A stretch of 37,983 nt of DNA, taken from Rhodospirillaceae bacterium. Its GTDB lineage: Bacteria > Pseudomonadota > Gammaproteobacteria > Steroidobacterales > Rariloculaceae. The translations under genes were made by a program, and so were the position numbers. Shown here in pieces: positions 28,494 to 36,248 of this stretch. Each line of letters opens with the position of its first letter. The stretch's first letter is position 1. A model generated the notes under the pieces. That model saw only the letters and a program-made list of their open reading frames with translations. It ran no database searches and was not told where the DNA came from. The stretch spans positions 1 through 37,983 of the forward strand of contig JAHEEM010000010.1 in assembly GCA_024640695.1 (NCBI GenBank), in the 5' to 3' direction.

Positions 28494-29189
28494 CTATATC
28501 GCCCACTCGACCGCTGCTGCCACGTCCCGCTGCAGCTTCTCGAAGGACTCCGCGTCATTGCCAATGATCGCCACACTGCCCTCGTCCAGCGGCACAATCA
28601 TACCGCGCAGGCCTTCCTCGGGAAGATCGAGCGGCATCTGTCCCGCAAGCGCCTCTCTCGACATCAGCAGCAGCATCACGGGACCGGCGTCTCCCTGAAC
28701 GACGAGGTGCGGTACCCAACGCCCGTTGATCAGACAGGATCGCGCATAGCTGACGATGCTGAGCTGCTCCAGAGCCACGCGCGCGTCGCCGCCGAGCGCC
28801 GCTTCGAGCACCGAGGCGGCGACCGGCAAATCGGTCCGTACCCATGACTCGGGCTCATGCTGCCAGTGGTTCTGCACCGCGGCGGCTAGGCGCGCGGGAT
28901 TATCGCTGGGCAGGAACTGCAGCCCAAGCCAGATAGCCGCGGCAGCGGCCGCGACGGATGCGGCCGCTGCCCAGCGCCGCGCCGCGGGTCGGTGTGCGGC
29001 AGGCCGCGGGCGCCCTGCCCTGATGCCCGCGACGTCGAAGCGCAGGGCCTCGGCAATTACAGCCTCCGATTTACGCAGCCGCCGCGCATACGCCGCGCAA
29101 GCCGGGCAAGCCTGCTCATGCGCAGTGACCGCTGCGTCCAGCCGAGCCGGATCCGCACCAAGCTGCTCTCTAAATTCTAGGCAATCCAT
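28494..29189 (-). CDS. Putative anti-sigma factor (DUF3379-like: cytosolic HExxCxxC-like motif, one TM)
   Basis: MDCLEFREQLGADP...HEQACPACAAYARRLRKSEA, TM AAAASVAAAAAAIWLGLQFL; directly downstream of an ECF sigma gene. Confidence 0.82.
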   Translation of the reverse strand: MDCLEFREQLGADPARLDAAVTAHEQACPACAAYARRLRKSEAVIAEALRFDVAGIRAGRPRPAAHRPAARRWAAAASVAAAAAAIWLGLQFLPSDNPARLAAAVQNHWQHEPESWVRTDLPVAASVLEAALGGDARVALEQLSIVSYARSCLINGRWVPHLVVQGDAGPVMLLLMSREALAGQMPLDLPEEGLRGMIVPLDEGSVAIIGNDAESFEKLQRDVAAAVEWAI

Positions 29190-29195
29190 AACAGC

Positions 29196-29720
29196 TCACT
29201 CCTCGACAATCCCGAGCTCCGCGCTGAAACGCTCTACGAGCTTCTTGCGCGCCCGGTGCAATCTCGTCAATACGGCGCCCTGATTGAGCCCTAATGCCAC
29301 CGCAATCTCCGCCGTGCTCATGCCCATTAGGACCTGCAACACCAGCGGTTCCCGATAGTCGTCGGCGAGCTCGAAAATCGCCCGACGCATGTCGTCGACG
29401 TCCGGGTCATCGCTCGTCGCCAACAGCGCCGCGTCCGCGGCGCTGAGGTCGTCGATATCCCGGGTCTCGAGCCGCTTGCGCTCATAGACACGGGCATGCT
29501 CGCGGCGCACGATCGTCAATAGCCATGGCTTTACGAGCGTCTCGTCCTTGAGTCCGTCGAGGGACCGGTAAGCTCGAAGCATGGCCTCCTGAACCACATC
29601 GTCGGCCAGATGCGGATCCCTGCACAACCAGAACGCGTAGCGGTACAGGTCGTCCCGCCACGGCGCCACCAAACGCTCGAAGTGTAGCGTTAGAGCATCA
29701 TTCGCACTGGCTTTCGACAC
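29196..29720 (-). CDS. RNA polymerase sigma-70 family, ECF subfamily
   Basis: LYRYAFWLCRDPHLADDVVQEAMLRAYRSLDGLKDETLVKPWLLTIVRREHAR; region 4 LQVLMGMSTAEIAVALGLNQGAVLTRLHRARKKL. Confidence 0.95.
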   Translation of the reverse strand: MSKASANDALTLHFERLVAPWRDDLYRYAFWLCRDPHLADDVVQEAMLRAYRSLDGLKDETLVKPWLLTIVRREHARVYERKRLETRDIDDLSAADAALLATSDDPDVDDMRRAIFELADDYREPLVLQVLMGMSTAEIAVALGLNQGAVLTRLHRARKKLVERFSAELGIVEE

Positions 29721-29754
29721 GAAATTGGACCGGGGATTAGGAGATTTTGTTACG

Positions 29755-29798
29755 GCGCAGGCATGCGCGGGAACCTACTGTAAACTAGCTTGCGAGTT
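29755..29798. promoter_or_regulatory. Two inverted repeats in the ECF-sigma/aroE divergent gap: GCGCA-GGCA-TGCGC and AACTAGCTTGCGAGTT (one mismatched pair)
   Basis: Direct reading at 29755-29768 and 29783-29798. Confidence 0.25.
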
Positions 29799-29824
29799 AG
29801 ATCATGTTAAGGCCAAGGCAAGCC

Positions 29825-30661
29825 ATGAGCGCGACCCCAGACAAACCGGATCGCTATGCCGTAATCGGGCACCCGATTGACCATAGCCGCTCGCCCGTCA
29901 TACATCAGCTGTTTGCGCGCCAGACCGGCGAGAACATCACATACGAGGCTATCGATGCGCCGCGCGAAGGCTTCGAGATCGCAGTCCGCGGCTTCAGGGC
30001 TGCCGGCGGTAAGGGGCTCAACATCACGGTACCGCACAAACGGGCCGCGTTCGCTCTGTGTGAGGAACTTGGCACCGAGGCCGCGCAGGCCGGCGCCGTC
30101 AATACGATCAGCTTTCGCGCGGATGGGCGGCTGCGCGGCGACAACACGGACGGCATCGGTTTCATACGAGATCTGACGGAGAATCTCGAGCAGCCGATCG
30201 AGGGACGCAGCGTCCTGGTTCTCGGCGCCGGCGGTGCCGCGCGCGGGATTCTGCCGCCGCTGCTCGCCGCCGAACCTGCTGTCCTCGTTCTGGCGAATCG
30301 AACGATCGAGCGGGCCGAGGCGATGCTCACCGAGCTCGGCTCGCCCCCGGATCTGGAGGCCTCCAGCTTCGAAGCACTCCAAGGGCACAAGCCCTTCGAC
30401 GTGATCGTGAACGCCACCTCGGCGGGGCTCCGCGGAGAGCAGCCTCCGTTCCCACCGTCCTGCATCGGTTCCGACAGTGTCTGCTATGACCTCGCCTACA
30501 GCCTCAAGGACACGCCATTCGTGCAGTGGGCGCGCGCGCACCACGCCCTGAAGGCCGCACAAGGGTGGGGCATGCTTGTCGAGCAGGCGGCAGAATCGTT
30601 CTGGATCTGGCGCGGCGTTCGTCCCGATACGCAGCCGATACTGGCGCAGCTGCGACGCTAG
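29825..30661 (+). CDS. aroE: Shikimate dehydrogenase
   Basis: YAVIGHPIDHSRSPVIHQLFARQTGE, KGLNITVPHKRAAF, GDNTDGIGF, VLGAGGAARGILPPLL, NATSAGLRGEQPP. Confidence 0.97.
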   Translation: MSATPDKPDRYAVIGHPIDHSRSPVIHQLFARQTGENITYEAIDAPREGFEIAVRGFRAAGGKGLNITVPHKRAAFALCEELGTEAAQAGAVNTISFRADGRLRGDNTDGIGFIRDLTENLEQPIEGRSVLVLGAGGAARGILPPLLAAEPAVLVLANRTIERAEAMLTELGSPPDLEASSFEALQGHKPFDVIVNATSAGLRGEQPPFPPSCIGSDSVCYDLAYSLKDTPFVQWARAHHALKAAQGWGMLVEQAAESFWIWRGVRPDTQPILAQLRR

Positions 30662-30681
30662 CTCACGGTCCAGAGCAGACC

Positions 30682-30699
30682 GAGCCGCTCACGCGGCTC
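30682..30699. terminator. 7-bp hairpin GAGCCGC-TCAC-GCGGCTC between convergent aroE and gor; no T-tract
   Basis: Direct inverted repeat. Confidence 0.45.
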
Positions 30700-30705
30700 C
30701 CTCGG

Positions 30706-32052
30706 CTAGCGCATGGTGACCAGCTCTTCGGCGCTCGTGGGATGTATCGCGACCGTGTCGTCGAGATCCGACTTGCGGGCACCCATCGATACCGCGACCG
30801 CAAATCCCTGCAACATCTCATCTGCACCCGGGCCGATGATATGACACCCGATAACGCGCTCCTCGTGACCTAGCGTGATGAGCTTCATGGCGGTCTTTGG
30901 CCGGTGCTCGGTCAGGGCGTGGTACATCGGCACGAATTCCGACGCGTAAACCTTAATGGCTTCGTCAGGGTAGCGCGCCCGCGCCTCCTGCTCGGACAAA
31001 CCCACGGTTCCGATTGGTGGATGCGAGAATACGACCGTGGGGATGTTGTCGTAGCCGAGGTGGCGGCCGGGCTGCCCGCCGAACACCCTGTCGGCTAGCC
31101 GCCGGCCGGCGGCGATTGCCACTGGGGTCAGCTGTGCCTGGCCGGTGACGTCACCGACGGCATACACATTCGGCGCACTCGTAGACTGATACTTATCCAC
31201 GCTGATATAACCGCCGCCGTCGCGCTCGACACCGTTCTCGTCGAGCCCAAGGCCGGACGTATTCGGGTCACGTCCAATTGCCCAGATCAAGCAGTCGAAA
31301 CCGTCGAACTCTCGGCCGGCGCCGTCGACAAAGCACAGCCCCTTGGTTTGCTTCACGCCGCTGGGCACAGTACCTGTCACGACCTCAACGCCCAGGGCGG
31401 CGAGCGCTTCCATCAGCTTACTGCTTAGCATCGAGTCGAACGAGCGCAGCACGGAATCGTAGCGGACGAACTGTCTCACCTGCGCGCCGAGACTCTGCAA
31501 CACTCCTGCGAGCTCGACTGCGATATAGCCGCTGCCCACGACGGCGACGCGACGCGGACACTGCTCGAGCTCAAAGAATCCATCGGAGGTCATGCCGAGC
31601 TCCGCTCCGGGCAACGAGGGTATGCGCGGGTATCCGCCAGTCGCAATCAGGATGTGCTCGGCGCGGTACTTCTCGCCGGAATCATCGACGACCTCGCCCG
31701 GACCTTCGAGCTTCGCGCGCCGGCGCACCAACTCGACAGCGCGCCGCTCCAGATTGCGCGCGTAGATGCCATTAAGGCGGGCCACATAATCGTCGCGCGC
31801 GGTCTTGAGCTTCGCCCAGTCGTGACCGCCTACGGTCAGGTCGAAGCCGTAGTCGCGTGCGTCGCGAAGCGCGTGTGAGAGCTGCGCCGCGGTCCACATG
31901 ACTTTCTTCGGGACGCAACCGACGTTGACGCATGTTCCGCCCAAGCGGCCCGGCTCGAACAAGAGTGCGCGTGCGCCATGCTGGGCGGCACGTTGAGCGG
32001 CTGCCAGACCGCCGCTGCCGCCGCCGATCACGATGAAGTCGAATGCCCGCAC
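30706..32052 (-). CDS. gor: Glutathione-disulfide reductase (GTG start 32052)
   Basis: [61 protein letters not shown]-terminal [15 protein letters not shown]. Confidence 0.96.
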   Translation of the reverse strand: MRAFDFIVIGGGSGGLAAAQRAAQHGARALLFEPGRLGGTCVNVGCVPKKVMWTAAQLSHALRDARDYGFDLTVGGHDWAKLKTARDDYVARLNGIYARNLERRAVELVRRRAKLEGPGEVVDDSGEKYRAEHILIATGGYPRIPSLPGAELGMTSDGFFELEQCPRRVAVVGSGYIAVELAGVLQSLGAQVRQFVRYDSVLRSFDSMLSSKLMEALAALGVEVVTGTVPSGVKQTKGLCFVDGAGREFDGFDCLIWAIGRDPNTSGLGLDENGVERDGGGYISVDKYQSTSAPNVYAVGDVTGQAQLTPVAIAAGRRLADRVFGGQPGRHLGYDNIPTVVFSHPPIGTVGLSEQEARARYPDEAIKVYASEFVPMYHALTEHRPKTAMKLITLGHEERVIGCHIIGPGADEMLQGFAVAVSMGARKSDLDDTVAIHPTSAEELVTMR

Positions 32053-32203
32053 TGATGAACTCCGAGGCTCGGGAAACGCGCACTTTAGCAGGAATCCCGC
32101 CTGCGACGGCTTGCCTGTCAGCCCCACCGGCGGGAGCCGTTCCGCAGCCGTCGGCATCCTCATAGGCTTCGTGCTAGATTGCCCGTCTTCTCGCAGGAGC
32201 TAC

Positions 32204-32242
32204 CAGACGCACGCACCAGCAGGCGAGCCTGCCGGGCGTCTG
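32204..32242 (+). promoter_or_regulatory. Nested stem-loop in the prlC leader: CAGACGC/GCGTCTG enclosing GCAGGC-GA-GCCTGC
   Basis: Outer arms 32204-32210 / 32236-32242; inner arms 32219-32224 / 32227-32232. Confidence 0.45.
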
Positions 32243-32276
32243 CGATCTCGAGCATCGTCAAGTGATGAAGGGACAC

Positions 32277-34319
32277 ATGCCGGCCACCGACATAGACAAT
32301 CCGCTACTCGCGGCTTCCGGACTGCCTAACTTCGGCGCGATACGACCCGAGCACGTCGAGCCAGCGGTAAGGACGACGTTAACGGCGCAACGCGAGGAGC
32401 TAGAGCGGATCGAGCGGGCCGAGCAGCCAGGCTTCGAGTGGGCGCTCGAGCTCGAACGTATTCAAGACGCCGTGCAGCGCGTCTGGGGTCCCGTGGTGCA
32501 CCTGAACTCCGTTCGCTCGACGCCGGAGTTTCGTGATGCCTACAACGCTTGTTTGCCCTTGGTCACCGAATTCTGGATCGACTTCGGCCAGAACACGAAG
32601 CTCTACGCCGGTTTCGATCAGCTGCAGCGCGGCAGCGAGATCAACGACGGCGCAAAGCGGCGGCTCGTCGAGAATGCGCTCAGGGACTTTCGACTCGCGG
32701 GCGTCGCGCTCGATAAACAGCGGCGAGAGCGCCTCAGCGCCGTCAGTAAGGAGCTTGCGGCCACGCAGGCCAAGTTCGAGCAGAATCTGTTGGATGCTAC
32801 CGACGCATTCAGACATCATGAAACCAGCGAGGCTGCCCTAGCTGGCCTGCCCACCGCATTCGTCGAGCGCGCCCGCAAGTCAGCGAAGACCGCAGAACTG
32901 GACGGCTATCTGCTCCTGCTTGACCCGCCGACTTACACCACAGTGATGGCGCAAGCCGAATCGCAGGCGCTGCGCGCACGGTTCTACGAAGCCTGGTTTA
33001 CCCGCGGCTCGGACCAGGGACCGCACGCCGGCCGCTGGGACAACGCCGCGCTCATAGAGCGAATTCTGGCGTTGCGCCACGAGTCTGCGCGCTTGCTTGG
33101 GTTCGACAGCTTTGCCGAGCTCTCCCTGGCTACCAAAATGGCCGGGTCGCCCGAGGAGGTCATCGGGTTCTTGCGCGATCTGGCCATCAAGAGCAGGCCG
33201 ATAGCGCAGCGCGAGTTCGAGGAGCTCGAGGCCTTTGCGGGGCGCACGCTCAACGCCTGGGATGTCGCTTTCTACTCCGAGCGCTTGAAGCGAGCGCAGC
33301 TTGATCTGTCGGCGGAGACACTGCGGCCATACTTCCCGCTGCCGCAGGTGCTCGAGGGGCTTTTTCGCGTTGTCCACACGCTGTTTGGAATCGAGATCCG
33401 GCGAGGCGAATCGCGCGGTCTCTGGCACCCCGATGTTCAGTCCTTCGAGCTCCTCGGCGAGGCCGGCCAGAGGATCGGCGGAATTTTTGCCGATTTCTAC
33501 GCGCGTCCCAACAAGCGCGGCGGCGCTTGGATGGACGGTGCGCGGTCGCGCGCGCACATTCCGAATCTCGACCAGACGCCGCTGGCGCACCTAGTCTGCA
33601 ACTTCAACTCCCCCAGCGATCAGCAGCCCTGCTTGCTGACCCACGAGGAGGTCATCACACTGTTTCACGAGTTCGGGCATGCGCTGCACCATTTGCTGAC
33701 CGAAATCGATTATCCGTCGATTGCCGGCATTCATGGCGTGCCCTGGGATGCCGTCGAGCTGCCGAGCCAGTTCTTCGAGAATTACGCATGGCTGCCCGCA
33801 GCCCTGCCGTGGATTTCATCCCATTATGAGACCGGAGAGATCTTGCCGGCAGAAAAGCTCGCAACGCTGAAGGCGTCTCGCAGCTTTCATGCGGGTTTGA
33901 GCATGGTGCGCCAGCTTGAGTTTGCGCTGTTCGATTTTCGCCTGCACGCGGAATACGACCCGCAGATCGGTCCCAGGGTCGCCGAACTATTAAATGAGGT
34001 CCGCGATGAAGTCGCCGTATTGAAGGTGCCAGCTTACAACCGGTTTCCCAATACGTTCTCGCATATTTTCGGCGGCGGCTATGCCGCCGGCTATTACAGC
34101 TATAAGTGGGCGGAAGTGCTCGCCGCCGATGCCTACGGAGCCTTCGACGAGCAAGGTGGTTTCGACTCGGATACCGCCGAGCGATTTCGGCGCTGCATCC
34201 TCGCCAGCGGCGGCAGCCGCGATTCGCTCGAGGCCTTTACAGAGTTTCGTGGCCGCAAGCCAAGTCTCGAGCCACTCCTGCGTCAGTCGGGAATCGCAAG
34301 CGAACACAGAACGACATGA
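32277..34319 (+). CDS. prlC: Oligopeptidase A (M3 family); upstream starts at 32262/32265 also in frame
   Basis: TLFHEFGHALHHLLTEIDYPSIAGIHGVPWDAVELPSQFFENYAW, FSHIFGGGYAAGYYSYKWAEVLAAD. Confidence 0.95.
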   Translation: MPATDIDNPLLAASGLPNFGAIRPEHVEPAVRTTLTAQREELERIERAEQPGFEWALELERIQDAVQRVWGPVVHLNSVRSTPEFRDAYNACLPLVTEFWIDFGQNTKLYAGFDQLQRGSEINDGAKRRLVENALRDFRLAGVALDKQRRERLSAVSKELAATQAKFEQNLLDATDAFRHHETSEAALAGLPTAFVERARKSAKTAELDGYLLLLDPPTYTTVMAQAESQALRARFYEAWFTRGSDQGPHAGRWDNAALIERILALRHESARLLGFDSFAELSLATKMAGSPEEVIGFLRDLAIKSRPIAQREFEELEAFAGRTLNAWDVAFYSERLKRAQLDLSAETLRPYFPLPQVLEGLFRVVHTLFGIEIRRGESRGLWHPDVQSFELLGEAGQRIGGIFADFYARPNKRGGAWMDGARSRAHIPNLDQTPLAHLVCNFNSPSDQQPCLLTHEEVITLFHEFGHALHHLLTEIDYPSIAGIHGVPWDAVELPSQFFENYAWLPAALPWISSHYETGEILPAEKLATLKASRSFHAGLSMVRQLEFALFDFRLHAEYDPQIGPRVAELLNEVRDEVAVLKVPAYNRFPNTFSHIFGGGYAAGYYSYKWAEVLAADAYGAFDEQGGFDSDTAERFRRCILASGGSRDSLEAFTEFRGRKPSLEPLLRQSGIASEHRTT

Positions 34320-35089
34320 AGGTCGCGAGTTGGAACGTCAACAGTCTGCGTGTTCGGCTCGAGCATGTTCTGGCTTGGATCGCAGATGCCAAGCCGGACG
34401 TCCTGGGCCTGCAAGAAACAAAGTTGACCGACGAGAACTTTCCGGTCGCCCCGTTCGAGGCACTCGGTTATCACTGCGCGTATAGCGGACAGCGGACCTA
34501 TAACGGCGTGGCGATGATTAGTCGATGGCCTCTGGAAGACGTCATTACTGGGCTCGGGGGATTCGAAGATGAACAGCGCCGCGTGCTCGGTGCGCGCGTC
34601 GGTCCGCTGCGGGTGCTCAATGTTTATGTACCCAACGGGCAGAGCGTCGACTCGGACAAATATCGCTACAAGCTCGACTGGCTCGAAGCATTGCGCGGGC
34701 AGCTTCGCGGCGAGCTCGCGGAGGACGAGCGGGTGGTGGTCATGGGCGATTTCAATATCGCGCCGGAGAATCGCGACGTGCACGATCCCGATGCATGGGC
34801 GGGAAAGGTGCTCTGCAGCCCGCCGGAACGCGCGGCGCTGGAGCAGATTCTCGAGCTCGGATTCACCGACACCTATCGCTTATTCGATCAGCCCGAAAAG
34901 GCGTTTAGCTGGTGGGACTACCGCGCTGCTGCATTCAGGCGCAATATCGGCCTGCGCATCGATCTGATCCTTGCATCGCGCGCGCTGAGCGACAGCTGCG
35001 TCCGGTCTGATATCGACGCCGCGCCACGCAAGCTCGAGCGCCCGTCTGATCACGCGCCCGTTTATGCGGAGTTCGATATTGGGGGTTGA
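34316..35089 (+). CDS. xthA: Exodeoxyribonuclease III
   Basis: MKVASWNVNSLRVRLEHVLAWI, LQETKLTDENFP, VMGDFNIAPENRDVHDP, GLRIDLILASRALSD, KLERPSDHAPVYAEF; ATGA overlap with prlC. Confidence 0.96.
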   Translation: MKVASWNVNSLRVRLEHVLAWIADAKPDVLGLQETKLTDENFPVAPFEALGYHCAYSGQRTYNGVAMISRWPLEDVITGLGGFEDEQRRVLGARVGPLRVLNVYVPNGQSVDSDKYRYKLDWLEALRGQLRGELAEDERVVVMGDFNIAPENRDVHDPDAWAGKVLCSPPERAALEQILELGFTDTYRLFDQPEKAFSWWDYRAAAFRRNIGLRIDLILASRALSDSCVRSDIDAAPRKLERPSDHAPVYAEFDIGG

Positions 35090-35126
35090 GCACTTTGAGC
35101 ATACACTCAGCCCTCCCGGGGAGCCG

Positions 35127-36197
35127 ATGCCCACAATGAACGACGATCGTTATCAGGAAAGGCGCAACGACTACGACGTCACGGATCGGGTTCAGGTCAG
35201 CTCCCAATCTGCCGTAAGACTCGCTGTCGGCGAGATCTTCTCTGGACTCTATCCACGCGCATCATTCGACCGAGTCTGTCTGGCTTTTCTAGATTTCGAG
35301 CAGTTCTTCCAGGGCCGCGATCCAAATTACCACGGCGTAGATACCGCCTATCACGACATGCAGCACACGCTGGACATGACGCTGGCGCTCGCGCGCCTGA
35401 TTGCCGGTTACGAGCGCTCCGTAGCGCCAGAGGACCGTCTCGGCGCGGAGCGGGCTAGTCTCGGCTTGATCACGGCCCTGTATCACGACGCGGGTTATCT
35501 GCGGCACAAGAAGCTGGACCGTCACTGCAAGAACGGCGCCGAGCTCACGCTGACGCACGTCTCTCGAAGCGCCGGCTTTCTGCGCGCATACCTACCGACC
35601 ATCGGCCTGGAGCATTACGTTGCAGTAGCAACCCAGATCGTGCATTTCACGGGCTACGAGCTGAATCTGGACAGCATCGAGCTGGAAAATCCCAAGGACA
35701 GCACGATCGGACATCTCCTTGGCACAGCAGATTTGATCGCGCAGATGGCCGATCGCTGCTATCTGGAGAAATGCCGCGACCGTCTCTTCGCCGAGTTCGT
35801 TATAGCCGGGATCGCGATTGAGGAAGGACCTGACGGGACCGTCGTCCGCTATCGCTCCGGCAGGGACCTGCTGTCGAAGACGCTGAATTTCTATGAGCGA
35901 TCTGCTCGTGACAGGCTCGAACACAGCTTCAATCGCTCATATCGCTACCTCGAGGTCTTTTTTGCGGGCGAGAATCCGTACGTCATCTTCGTGCAAAAGA
36001 ATCTCGCCTACCTGGAACAGATTCTCTCGACGCAGAACTGGCAGGACCTGCGACGGCGCCCGCCCTGTTTCATCCCGGATCCTCATGGCGAAGCGCGCAT
36101 GACAGCACTCGCGCTGGGCCGCATCCGGTCTTTGGCTGATGCACAGAAGATCGCCGTCAAAGGCGACCGCGGGTTATTGCCCGCCTACGGCTACTGA
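35127..36197 (+). CDS. HD-domain metal-dependent phosphohydrolase (possibly cyclic-nucleotide-phosphodiesterase-like)
   Basis: YHDMQHTLDMTLALARLI ... LITALYHDAGYLRH ... TADLIAQMADRCY: H...HD...D signature. Confidence 0.75.
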   Translation: MPTMNDDRYQERRNDYDVTDRVQVSSQSAVRLAVGEIFSGLYPRASFDRVCLAFLDFEQFFQGRDPNYHGVDTAYHDMQHTLDMTLALARLIAGYERSVAPEDRLGAERASLGLITALYHDAGYLRHKKLDRHCKNGAELTLTHVSRSAGFLRAYLPTIGLEHYVAVATQIVHFTGYELNLDSIELENPKDSTIGHLLGTADLIAQMADRCYLEKCRDRLFAEFVIAGIAIEEGPDGTVVRYRSGRDLLSKTLNFYERSARDRLEHSFNRSYRYLEVFFAGENPYVIFVQKNLAYLEQILSTQNWQDLRRRPPCFIPDPHGEARMTALALGRIRSLADAQKIAVKGDRGLLPAYGY

Positions 36198-36202
36198 GCC
36201 AG

Positions 36203-36222
36203 GCTGCGCACCGTCGCGGCCT
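36203..36222. terminator. Hairpin GGCTGCG-CACCGT-CGCGGCC (7 bp, one G-T) between convergent HD gene and glmS; no T-tract
   Basis: Direct inverted repeat in a 51-bp convergent gap. Confidence 0.35.
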
Positions 36223-36248
36223 AAGACGTCTGCCGAGGTTCGATTCTT

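Noticed and set aside
29747-29786. Sigma70 promoter for aroE (TTGTTA ... TACTGT/TAAACT)
   Set aside because: Spacings of about 23-28 bp are outside the usual range.
29807-30562. 251-aa minus-strand ORF opposite aroE
   Set aside because: Shadow ORF; aroE evidence is decisive.
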